This document shows positions 16,741 to 24,907 of a stretch of DNA of 64,000 bases, one piece after another. Position 1 is the first letter of the stretch, and every line of letters begins with the position of its first letter. Below the pieces are notes generated by a model. It did no database searches and had not been told where the DNA came from. It was given only the letters and a program-made list of their open reading frames with translations. The position numbers were made by a program, and so were the translations under genes. Origin of the DNA: Sedimentibacter sp. MB31-C6 (GTDB lineage Bacteria > Bacillota > Clostridia > Tissierellales > Sedimentibacteraceae); assembly GCF_035934735.1 (NCBI RefSeq), contig NZ_CP142396.1, positions 2,046,001-2,110,000 of the forward strand. The letters are read 5' to 3'.

Positions 16741-18024
16741 ATGATAATTCATGTTGTTCAGCCTGGGGATAGCATATATTCCATTGCGGCTACTTACAAT
16801 GCTTTACCTAGGCAAATAATTAGAGATAATCAGCTTGCTAATCCCAATTACCTTGTTCCTGGTCAAACAATTGTTGTATTATTTCCTAGTCAATATCATA
16901 CAGTAAGACCAGGAGATACACTATCGTCTATTGCAGAAATGTATGATACATCAGTAGTTAAACTTATGCAAAATAATCTTCATATTACTGATCCAACTAA
17001 TCTTGCTTTAGGAGAGGAAATAGTAATAAGTTATGAAGAACCAAAAATAGGACCTATTCATGTGAATGGCTATGCATATCCTATTATAGATAGAAATGTA
17101 TTAAGAAAAACCTTGCCATATTTAACTTATTTAACACTGTTTACCTATGGTATTACACCTGAAGGTAATCTTATAGATATAGAAGATGAAGAATTAATAC
17201 AAATGGCGAGAGAATATGGAGTTGCACCACTTATGCTTATTTCTACATTGACGGAAGAGGGAACATTCAGTAATGAGTTAGCAAGTGTGATTCTTAATAA
17301 CCAAGAGGCACAAAATAATTTAATTGAAAATGTTTTAAATACTTTGAAAACTAAAAACTATTATGGACTAGATGTAGATTTTGAATTTATATTGCCAGAA
17401 GATAGAGATGCTTATACTCAATTTATAAGAAATTTGACAAATAGATTAAACGAAGAAGGTTTTATTGTATTTACAGCACTAGCTCCTAAAGTATCAGCTG
17501 ACCAACCAGGTTTATTGTATGAAGCACATGATTATCCTGCATTAGGAGATGTATCTAATAGAGTGCTATTAATGACTTATGAATGGGGTTATACTTATGG
17601 TCCTGCAATGGCAGTAGCACCAGTAGACAAAGTTCGAGAAGTACTAGATTATGCAATAACGGAAATTGATCCAAATAAAATTTATATGGGTATACCAAAC
17701 TATGGATATGACTTTATTTTACCTTTTGTAGAAGGGGTTTCCAGAGCAGAGTCTTTATCAAATGTTGAGGCTGTAGAATTAGCAGGAGAGGTTGGCGAAT
17801 ATATATTATATGATGAAACTGCGCAATCTCCATATTATGTATATTATGATGCTCAAGGAAGACAACATCAAGTTTGGTTTGAAGACGCAAGAAGCATTCA
17901 AGCAAAGTTAGATTTATTTAACGAATATGGTTTCGAAGGTGTAAGTTACTGGAATATAATGAGGTTCTTTCCTCAAAATTGGCTTGTTGTTAATTCGTTA
18001 TATGATATAGCTAAAGTATTATAA
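16741..18024 (+). CDS. LysM-GH18 glycosidase (SleL/YaaH-like)
   Basis: 427 residues. Two LysM repeats occupy residues 1-45 and 54-98 (VVQPGDSIYSIAATYNA; TVRPGDTLSSIAEMYDT). A GH18 barrel follows, with the catalytic DxxDxDxE-type motif as YYGLDVDFEF and the late-strand motif SYWNIMRFF. There is no signal peptide, like Bacillus SleL/YaaH, which act on spore cortex muropeptides as N-acetylglucosaminidases and reach the spore coat from the mother cell. It suggests a spore-forming host. Function beyond the family is inferred. The RBS is AAAGGAG. Strongly regular, complete gene; a small hairpin at 18063 follows. Confidence 0.87.
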   Translation: MIIHVVQPGDSIYSIAATYNALPRQIIRDNQLANPNYLVPGQTIVVLFPSQYHTVRPGDTLSSIAEMYDTSVVKLMQNNLHITDPTNLALGEEIVISYEEPKIGPIHVNGYAYPIIDRNVLRKTLPYLTYLTLFTYGITPEGNLIDIEDEELIQMAREYGVAPLMLISTLTEEGTFSNELASVILNNQEAQNNLIENVLNTLKTKNYYGLDVDFEFILPEDRDAYTQFIRNLTNRLNEEGFIVFTALAPKVSADQPGLLYEAHDYPALGDVSNRVLLMTYEWGYTYGPAMAVAPVDKVREVLDYAITEIDPNKIYMGIPNYGYDFILPFVEGVSRAESLSNVEAVELAGEVGEYILYDETAQSPYYVYYDAQGRQHQVWFEDARSIQAKLDLFNEYGFEGVSYWNIMRFFPQNWLVVNSLYDIAKVL

Positions 18025-18062
18025 TTTAATTAAAAAACCAAAACCATTTCGATGTTATAATA

Positions 18063-18089
18063 GGGACAGAATCCTGTCCCCACTTTTAT
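18063..18089 (+). terminator. Hairpin terminator after the LysM-GH18 gene
   Basis: A 7-bp stem GGGACAG/CTGTCCC with loop AATC, followed by CACTTTTATT. The GGGACAG palindrome resembles the core of the hairpin inside the recQ 3' end (44614-44644). Confidence 0.65.
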
Positions 18090-18169
18090 TATTTCATTTA
18101 CAATAGTCATTTTACAAGAAAAATAGCATATATATAGAATATATTGGTATAAAGTGTAGGAGGTTTTCA

Positions 18170-19378
18170 ATGAATAATAAAAACAATAATTATAGAGTTA
18201 TGAAATTTCTTGAACCAGTAAATAAAAAAGATAAAGCTAAAGGTTATGTGCGATTAGATATTAGAGGTATAAGAGGAAATATTTTAGTTTCTGTAGAAAA
18301 CTTAGGTGATGTTAAATCGACTAGTGATGTTTACTTATACAAGGATAAAATTAATAAAATCAAATTAGGTCAGATTAATAACAAAAGGGGAATGATTAAA
18401 AAAATTCTTACTTTTGGAAATAATAATGCTATTGAAGATTATAATACATGTGCAATTGTTAACGATAAAAAAATTGTTATGTACGCTAATTTATTCAATA
18501 CAGTAAGTTTGGAAAGTGTTAGAAAGTTAGAAGAAACAGATAATGAGGAAAATTATAATGTAGATATAAAGTCAATGGAAACAGAACAAAAAGAAACAAA
18601 GGAAATACATAACGAAGAAAAAAATTCAGAGGAACTTATTAAAGGTAAAGATAAAGATGAAGAAGTAGAATTAGTCCAAAACAATGATGAAAAAGATATT
18701 GTAGAAGATGAAGAAGAGAAAGAAGAGAAAGCAGATAAAGGAGAGAAAGAAACTGAAAAAGTTATAGAAACTGCTAAAAAGCAAGTACCTGAGAAACAAC
18801 CTCAAAAACAAAAGGATTTTAAGAATGATATTAGGAATTTAGGAAATAAAGATAAAATTTCCGATAAAATAGAAAGTGAAGCAGAAAAAAGAGCGGGATT
18901 AGAAGCTGTTAAGAAAAAAGTTTATAAAAATAAATTTGAAGAAAACTTATATAAAGCATTAGGCAAATATGAGAGAATAGAACCTTTATCAGTAAAAATA
19001 AAAGATTTATCTTGGTGGTATATTCCTTATAATGAAAAGGGTATAAAAAATGGTTCTTTACCTTTTTACAATAAGGTAATTAGCTCTTATTATCCATACC
19101 CTGTTTCATACAGAGTCACTACATGTAGTGGACTTATGGAAAAATATGAACACTATGTATTTGGTATTTACAAAGATAAAGGTAATGTTAATCGATACGT
19201 ATATGGTATACCAGGAGAGTTTAAAAGAGATGAACAACCTTATAAAGGAGTAACTGGATTTAAAAATTGGTCATATAAAAATAAAAAAACAGATGGGGAG
19301 TACGGCTACTGGTTAGCTTTTGTTGATTCTAATTCTGGAGAAATAACAGATCCGCCACAAATTGTATTAATTAAATAA
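18170..19378 (+). CDS. Uncharacterised protein with charged linker
   Basis: A 402-residue protein I do not recognise. Residues 1-~115 form a beta-rich globular domain (GYVRLDIRGIRGNILVSVENLG; NTCAIVNDKKIVMYANLF is given as a landmark). Residues ~120-240 are a highly charged Glu/Lys low-complexity linker. Residues ~250-402 form a second aromatic-rich domain (DLSWWYIPYNEKG, GFKNWSYKNK, GYWLAFVD). There is no signal peptide or membrane span. The two-domain layout with a disordered linker suggests a scaffold or a sporulation/coat-associated protein, but that is only suggested by the neighbouring cortex-type glycosidase. The RBS AGGAGG is eight bases before the ATG. Confidence 0.8.
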   Translation: MNNKNNNYRVMKFLEPVNKKDKAKGYVRLDIRGIRGNILVSVENLGDVKSTSDVYLYKDKINKIKLGQINNKRGMIKKILTFGNNNAIEDYNTCAIVNDKKIVMYANLFNTVSLESVRKLEETDNEENYNVDIKSMETEQKETKEIHNEEKNSEELIKGKDKDEEVELVQNNDEKDIVEDEEEKEEKADKGEKETEKVIETAKKQVPEKQPQKQKDFKNDIRNLGNKDKISDKIESEAEKRAGLEAVKKKVYKNKFEENLYKALGKYERIEPLSVKIKDLSWWYIPYNEKGIKNGSLPFYNKVISSYYPYPVSYRVTTCSGLMEKYEHYVFGIYKDKGNVNRYVYGIPGEFKRDEQPYKGVTGFKNWSYKNKKTDGEYGYWLAFVDSNSGEITDPPQIVLIK

Positions 19379-19444
19379 TACTGTACAAATAATAATAAAT
19401 TTGCTATAATGTATAGACTAATTAAAAAGGAGTTTAATAAACAA

Positions 19445-20038
19445 ATGCCGCCAATTAGTACACATATGCATTTTGGTAAAATATTTATTGAGAACACCGA
19501 TGATGATATTGACATACCCAGTTTTATTATGGGAATAGTGTATCCCGATACGATTAACGATGAAGATTTTGAAGAAGTTCATAGTTTGGATGAAGATGGA
19601 AACATTGATGTTAGAGAATTTTATGAGCAATTTGACTTTAAAAGGTTGAATCTAATACAAAAGTCATTTGTATTAGGATATTATTGTCATATATGGTTTG
19701 AAGAATATTATAAATTTAATGCAAGTAAACTGATCGTACATAATAACCTAGAATTAAATGATGAGGAATTAAGTGCGGGAGTAAAAAATATACTTAGATA
19801 TTATGACGATAAAGCAATTGGTAGTTATTATGATAAAATTAAGATTCAGATTAAAGAATATAATACTAATTTAAATTTGAAAGAATTAGATAGTGATAGC
19901 ATAAAATTAACTAAAGATAAAATTCTGAAATACTTTAAAGAAACATCACCTAAAAATGTTTATTTGCAATTAATAGAAGAAGATGAGTATGTAAAATTTA
20001 TTTTCAACAGTTATAGAAAAATAATAAAATCATTATAG
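19445..20038 (+). CDS. Zn-dependent phospholipase C-like protein
   Basis: 197 residues. The N-terminus PPISTHMHFGKIF, the IPSFIMGIVYPDTI block and FVLGYYCHIWFEEYYK resemble the all-helical Zn-dependent phospholipase C-like family. In that family His and Asp residues in these three places bind metal (here H7/H9, D in YPD, H in YCH). No signal peptide is seen, unlike secreted PLCs, so a different hydrolase role is possible. The reading frame opens at 19409, but that ATG overlaps a TATAAT -10 at 19405-19410. ATG 19445 follows AAAGGAG, with a long 12-nt gap, and is preferred. Family assignment is moderate. Confidence 0.6.
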   Translation: MPPISTHMHFGKIFIENTDDDIDIPSFIMGIVYPDTINDEDFEEVHSLDEDGNIDVREFYEQFDFKRLNLIQKSFVLGYYCHIWFEEYYKFNASKLIVHNNLELNDEELSAGVKNILRYYDDKAIGSYYDKIKIQIKEYNTNLNLKELDSDSIKLTKDKILKYFKETSPKNVYLQLIEEDEYVKFIFNSYRKIIKSL

Positions 20039-20041
20039 CAT

Positions 20042-20072
20042 AAACTCCTATATGGGAGTTTTTTTATTTTAT
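20042..20072 (+). terminator. Intrinsic terminator
   Basis: A short stem AAACTCC/GGAGTTT with a TATATG loop region and a run of seven T closes the preceding gene. Confidence 0.85.
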
Positions 20073-20147
20073 AAATATTTTTAAATTGACTGTTTAATTA
20101 AAATATAATATAGTATGAAGTAGTCTATATTAATAAGGTGGTTAAAA

Positions 20148-20777
20148 GTGAAATATAAATATGTTTTTTTTGATTTTGATGGAACACTTGCAGATACCGA
20201 AGAAGCTAATTTTGTAATATATCAGAAATTAGCAGAAAAATATAACTTAAAAAATATAACGATAGATGAATTAGGTCACATTAAAAAAATGAGTGCAAAA
20301 GAATTAATTGAATATGTCGAACTAAAAAAAAGATATCTTCCTTTTATTTTGAAAAGAGGTAAAAAACTTTTAACTCAAGATATTAAAAATGTAAGCATAT
20401 GTAAGACAGATATATTTAATGTTATTAAGCAATTAAAAGATATGGGCATTAAAACTGCTGTCTTAACAACCAATTCAAAGACCAATGTAAAAATATTTTT
20501 AAAAGAACATAATGCAGATGTGTTTGATTTTATTTCAAGTTCGTCAATGTTTGGCAAGGAATCAAAAATGAGAAGAATTATGAAAAAAGAAAAAATTAAA
20601 AATAGTGAGGTTTTATATGTAGGTGATGAAATAAGAGATATACATGCTGCTAATCGCGCATATGTAGATATAGCTTCTGTAGCGTGGGGTTATAATACAG
20701 TTGAAAGCATTAAAAAGAATAAACCAAATTATTTGATTTATGAACCAGAAGAATTAATTGAAATTTGTAAAAATTAA
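20148..20777 (+). CDS. HAD-family phosphatase (phosphoglycolate phosphatase-like)
   Basis: 209 residues. HAD motif I is FFDFDGTLADT with the nucleophile Asp, followed by an alpha-helical C2-type cap. Motif II is AVLTTNSK, motif III lysine lies in SMFGKESK, and motif IV is VLYVGDEIRDIHAANR. This belongs to the Gph/PpaX-like branch, which hydrolyses small phosphorylated metabolites; the substrate is unknown. The start is GTG, behind AAGGTGG. It is monocistronic between two terminators. Confidence 0.87.
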   Translation: MKYKYVFFDFDGTLADTEEANFVIYQKLAEKYNLKNITIDELGHIKKMSAKELIEYVELKKRYLPFILKRGKKLLTQDIKNVSICKTDIFNVIKQLKDMGIKTAVLTTNSKTNVKIFLKEHNADVFDFISSSSMFGKESKMRRIMKKEKIKNSEVLYVGDEIRDIHAANRAYVDIASVAWGYNTVESIKKNKPNYLIYEPEELIEICKN

Positions 20778-20780
20778 GAA

Positions 20781-20823
20781 ACGAACTATCGCTTTAAACA
20801 TCAAATCATAGTTCGTATTTTTG
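20781..20823 (+). terminator. Intrinsic terminator after the HAD gene
   Basis: A 9-bp stem ACGAACTAT/ATAGTTCGT (20781-20789 with 20808-20816), followed by ATTTTTG. Confidence 0.8.
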
Positions 20824-20913
20824 AATTATAAACATAAATATTCTATTGAAATTGTTGCACTAGCATAATTTTTGTGCTAGAATACAAACAATATAAACAT
20901 AGGGAGGTAATAT

Positions 20914-22812
20914 ATGAGTAAAATGATATATACTATAAAACCTGAACATCATAATATATCTGATTTAACAAAAGTTCTAACTGAACATCCAGAGATACAA
21001 TTTGTATCATTTATGGGAATAGATATTGGTGGAAATGGTACAGATGAAAAAATTCCAATTAAATTATTTTTAAAAGATATGGAAGAAATGTTATCCAAAG
21101 GCATTCAGACAGATGGTTCTAGTGTTGAACTTCAGGGAATTGCAGATTTAAGCGATGCAAGAGTTGACATATTACCTGACTTAGATTGTACGTGGTTTGT
21201 TGATTATAATTATGATTATTATAATGATGAAAACGGACTACCAGTAGGAACTCTAAAAATACCATCCTTTATAATACACAGTGGTAAACAAGTTTGTTCT
21301 AGATCAATTCTTAAGAAATCAGCTGATAATTTTAGAGTTAGAATTAGAGAAATATTGAAAAGCAATCCAGAATTAATAAGAAAATATGATTTTAAATATG
21401 ATGATATAGATGATATATTGTTAACTGCTGCTACTGAGCTGGAAATGTGGGTGAAGACTCCTGAGCAGAGTGCTGACTTTGAAGAACTTCATACATCACA
21501 AATGTTGAAAGAACAATATTGGAAAAGAACAATGGGTACTGTAAGAACAGTTCTTGAAAAGATAATGGATCAACTTGAATATTATGATTTAAAACCAGAA
21601 ATGGCCCATAAAGAAGTTGGTGGCATAACAAATAGTATCGACTCCAAAGGTAGAATTACTCATGTGATGGAACAATTAGAAATTGACTGGAGATTTACTG
21701 ACACGCTTCAAGCTGCAGACAATGAAATATTTGTAAGGGAATTAATTGAAGATCAGTTTAGGCATCATGGACTAGAAGTTATATTTAAAGCTAAACCTAT
21801 TGAAGGTGTTGCTGGAAATGGAGAACATACACATCTTGGAGCAGCGTTAAAACTCAAGGATGGTAAAAGAATTAATTTATTTGCTCCTCTAGATTTAAAG
21901 GAAGATTATTTAAGTGAAATTGGTTATGGATCTTTAATGGGGATTTTAAAAAACTACGAAGTAATTAATCCTATTGTTTCAGCGACAAATGATGCTTTCA
22001 ATAGATTGAAACCGGGTTTTGAAGCTCCGGTATGTATAGTAACTTCTTTAGGCGGCACTAAAAAATCACCTTCAAGGAATCGTTCAGTATTAATTGGTGT
22101 TATTAGAGATATAGAAAGTCCACAAGCTTTAAGATTTGAATTAAGGGCACCGAATCCATATTCAAATACTTATTTATTAATTTCAGCATGTTATCAATCG
22201 ATGTTAGATGGAATAACTAAGATTATAGAAGCTAAATTGTCAACAGAAGATCTTGAAAAAGAAATATCTAAGAAATATGGTGAAAATGGAATATATCTAG
22301 AGAAAAATAGAGAGTATAGAAGTGAAGAAGATGTATTTGAATCATATACAGAAGAAGAAAGAAATAAACTTTATGGTAAGGCACCAGCAACGGTATGGGA
22401 AAACTTAAAGGGATTCGATTCAAATTCAGACAAACATAAAATTTTAAAGACTGGTGATGTATTTACTGATGAAATTATTAATTCATTTAGAATATCTACG
22501 GCTGAAAAATGGAAAAATGAACTTAGTGGAAGAATTATACATGACAATATAATGATATTGAAGACTTTCGTAAAACTTCATAATGAACAAGACCATGCGA
22601 CTGATTTAGATGTGGTTAATTGGGAAAAGATTGTATATCTTAAAACGAAACTTATGAAGGACAGTATGTCTAAAAAATGCATATTTACAAAAATAAAGAC
22701 TGCATTGAAAAAAGGTGATTATGATACAGCATCTGATTTACAAAAACAAATGAATGAAAAAATGACAGAAATCAGAAACTTATATATTGAATATAAAAAT
22801 AATATATTTTAA
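20914..22812 (+). CDS. glnA: Glutamine synthetase, long clostridial form
   Basis: A 632-residue ligase making glutamine from glutamate, ammonia and ATP. It has the beta-grasp N-domain with QTDGSSVELQGI. Catalytic motifs are GNGEHTHLGAAL (ATP/metal), SPSRNRSVLIGV (the NRS arginine loop) and RFELRAPNPYSNTYLL. It is about 190 residues longer than the 440-aa GSI-alpha because of a helical C-terminal extension (residues ~440-632). Long forms like this are seen in Clostridia; the role of the extension is unknown. RBS GGGAGG; monocistronic, with a terminator at 22863. Confidence 0.88.
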   Translation: MSKMIYTIKPEHHNISDLTKVLTEHPEIQFVSFMGIDIGGNGTDEKIPIKLFLKDMEEMLSKGIQTDGSSVELQGIADLSDARVDILPDLDCTWFVDYNYDYYNDENGLPVGTLKIPSFIIHSGKQVCSRSILKKSADNFRVRIREILKSNPELIRKYDFKYDDIDDILLTAATELEMWVKTPEQSADFEELHTSQMLKEQYWKRTMGTVRTVLEKIMDQLEYYDLKPEMAHKEVGGITNSIDSKGRITHVMEQLEIDWRFTDTLQAADNEIFVRELIEDQFRHHGLEVIFKAKPIEGVAGNGEHTHLGAALKLKDGKRINLFAPLDLKEDYLSEIGYGSLMGILKNYEVINPIVSATNDAFNRLKPGFEAPVCIVTSLGGTKKSPSRNRSVLIGVIRDIESPQALRFELRAPNPYSNTYLLISACYQSMLDGITKIIEAKLSTEDLEKEISKKYGENGIYLEKNREYRSEEDVFESYTEEERNKLYGKAPATVWENLKGFDSNSDKHKILKTGDVFTDEIINSFRISTAEKWKNELSGRIIHDNIMILKTFVKLHNEQDHATDLDVVNWEKIVYLKTKLMKDSMSKKCIFTKIKTALKKGDYDTASDLQKQMNEKMTEIRNLYIEYKNNIF

Positions 22813-22862
22813 ATTTTCGACAAAATAAAATAAAATTACAACTATGAATATTGTTAATAAGG

Positions 22863-22913
22863 GCGTTCGAATCTCAAAGAGTATTGAAAAAGAGATTCAA
22901 ACGCTTTGTTTTG
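22863..22913 (+). terminator. Intrinsic terminator after glnA
   Basis: A 13-bp stem with one mismatch (22863-22875 with 22892-22904), a 16-nt loop and TTTGTTTTG. Confidence 0.82.
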
Positions 22914-23021
22914 TAATAAAGAGATTGAAAAAATAATAAATTTTATGCAAAATGTAAAATATTTTGAATTATGTTTAAATATTAATAATTGGTATAAATA
23001 TGTAAAAATAATAAATAAGTG

Positions 23022-23175
23022 TTTACAAAAAAAAAAAAATATGATAATATTAATATGCATCTAAAATGAAAAACGTTTCCAGTAGGGAATACGTTTTGGG
23101 GGGTGCAAAATTATAGTTGGCGTATAATATAATAATGTATTTAATTCAATTGAAGTGATAACGTTTTTAATAGGG
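23022..23175 (+). promoter_or_regulatory. nhaC leader: two promoters and a repeated ACGTTT motif
   Basis: P1 is TTTACA (23022-23027) with TAATAT (23045-23050), spacer 17. A second TATAAT lies near 23123. The motif AACGTTTCCAGTAGGG (23072-23087) recurs as AACGTTTTTAATAGGG (23160-23175), 88 bp apart, each 20-35 bp after a -10. The AACGTT core looks like a LacI/CcpA-type operator but is not a clean cre site. The rest of the 463-bp gap holds only the glnA terminator and AT-rich DNA. Confidence 0.4.
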
Positions 23176-23275
23176 TTTATTTTGAATATGGGTGAATAAT
23201 GCTAGTATTATTATTTAAATTGGAATAAAGATAGAATTATTTTATGCGCGAAAAAATATTTAGTGGAGGAGAAAT

Positions 23276-24712
23276 ATGAGTAAAGAAAGGCAAAGAAAAG
23301 AACCTACCTTTTTAATTTCTATCATACCAGTTATTGTTACAGTCGCACTATTAGGTATTTCTATCATTGTATATGGAGCAGATGTTCATATTCCAATTTT
23401 AATGGGTGCTGCTCTTGCAACAGTAATGGCTATTTATTTATTAGGTATTCCTTGGAAAGAAATTGAAGAAGGTATTGTTGAATCAATTGGTAGTACAATG
23501 CAAGCGATTTTAATTCTTGCAATAGTAGGTATTTTAATTGGAACTTGGATATCAGGTGGCGTAGTTCCAACAATGATTTATTACGGATTACAAATATTAT
23601 CACCTACATTTTTCTTAGTAGCATCAGTTATCCTTTGTAGTGTAGTTGCTATAGCTACAGGAAGTTCTTGGACAACTGCAGGTACAGTTGGAGTGGCTCT
23701 TATAGGCGTTGCTCAAGGACTTGGAATTTCTGTACCATTGGCAGCAGGTGCAATAATATCAGGTGCATATTTTGGAGATAAATTATCACCATTGTCTGAT
23801 ACAACGAATTTAGCTCCAGCAATGGCAGGAGCAGAGTTATTTGACCATATTAAGCATATGTTCTATACAACATCTGTTTCTTATGGAATTACTTTAGTAA
23901 TATTCCTTGTTATAGGATTAAGATTTAAAGCAAATGCTTTAGATACTAGCGAAATTAGTGGAATTTTGGGAGCAATTGAAAGTATATATACAATAAATCC
24001 ATTATTAATGTTAATACCTGTTATAGTTATTGTAATGGTTGCTATGAAGGTTCCAGCTATACCTGGTTTGATTATAGGTTGTTTTTTAGGTGGATTTGCT
24101 ACATTATACCAAGGTGGAGATTTTGGTCTTTTATTAGATGTTGCAAATTATGGAACAGTTGCAGAATCAGGTCATGAAATGGTTGATGAACTGTTAACTA
24201 ATGGTGGTTTGCAAAATATGATGTGGACTATTTCATTGATTATGTGTGCATTAACTTTCGGTGGAGTATTAGAAAAAACAGGAATGATGGCTGTTATAGC
24301 TAATAAATTACTTATATTGGCAAAGAGTACAGGTTCATTAATTCTTGTAACAGCAATTACTTGTTTATTCGTAAATACACTTTGTGGAAATCAATATCTT
24401 GCTATAGCTCTTCCTGGTAAAATGTTTAAGGATGAATATCATAAAAGAGGATTGGCACCTAGAAACTTATCTCGTGCCTTAGAAGATACAGGTACAGTAA
24501 CATCTGCTCTTATTCCTTGGAATACATGTGGAGCTACAATGTCAACATTCTTAGGTGTACCTACAATAGCATATCTTCCATATGCATTCTTTAATATTTT
24601 AAGCCCTATAGTAACTATTATATTTGGATTTACAGGAATTACTATAATGAAACTTGAAAACGATCCTGCAGCTCCAGAATATATAGGTCCTGCTTCTAAG
24701 AATAAAGCATAA
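23276..24712 (+). CDS. nhaC: NhaC-family Na+/H+ antiporter
   Basis: A 478-residue carrier with about eleven to twelve membrane helices. NhaC landmarks are WISGGVVPTMIYYGL, ATGSSWTTAGTVGVALIG and GAYFGDKLSPLSDTTNLAP, the last holding the conserved acidic and serine residues of the transport site. The second half has CGNQYLAIALPGKMFKDEY. Relatives exchange Na+ for H+ or couple them to organic acid or amino-acid exchange, so the true substrate may not be Na+/H+ alone. The RBS GGAGGAG is strong. Complex upstream region; see 23022-23175. Confidence 0.9.
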   Translation: MSKERQRKEPTFLISIIPVIVTVALLGISIIVYGADVHIPILMGAALATVMAIYLLGIPWKEIEEGIVESIGSTMQAILILAIVGILIGTWISGGVVPTMIYYGLQILSPTFFLVASVILCSVVAIATGSSWTTAGTVGVALIGVAQGLGISVPLAAGAIISGAYFGDKLSPLSDTTNLAPAMAGAELFDHIKHMFYTTSVSYGITLVIFLVIGLRFKANALDTSEISGILGAIESIYTINPLLMLIPVIVIVMVAMKVPAIPGLIIGCFLGGFATLYQGGDFGLLLDVANYGTVAESGHEMVDELLTNGGLQNMMWTISLIMCALTFGGVLEKTGMMAVIANKLLILAKSTGSLILVTAITCLFVNTLCGNQYLAIALPGKMFKDEYHKRGLAPRNLSRALEDTGTVTSALIPWNTCGATMSTFLGVPTIAYLPYAFFNILSPIVTIIFGFTGITIMKLENDPAAPEYIGPASKNKA

Positions 24713-24738
24713 TTAAAAAATACTGTTAACTAACTATG

Positions 24739-24770
24739 ACCCTAGGACTTTCCTAGGGTTATAATTTTAT
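24739..24770 (+). terminator. Intrinsic terminator after nhaC
   Basis: A 9-bp stem ACCCTAGGA/TCCTAGGGT with a CTT loop, then a TATAATTTTAT tract. Confidence 0.8.
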
Positions 24771-24907
24771 ATAAAATGAATTGTTTTTTATTTTTATTTA
24801 AAATATATTGACTAATTTTACCATTCGTTATAATATTAACTTCAAATAAACATCATAATTATTAAGTATTGATTTGTTATCGGTATAATTTATAAGGGGT
24901 GTATTTT

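Noticed and set aside
20824-22812. The 632-aa glutamine synthetase as a fusion of two genes
   Set aside because: The extra C-terminal region is continuous helical sequence with no second recognisable domain; long forms are usual in Clostridia.
23050-23275. Riboswitch (lysine or Na+ type) upstream of nhaC
   Set aside because: I could not match the conserved core of any riboswitch class; only promoter-like and repeated operator-like motifs are visible.
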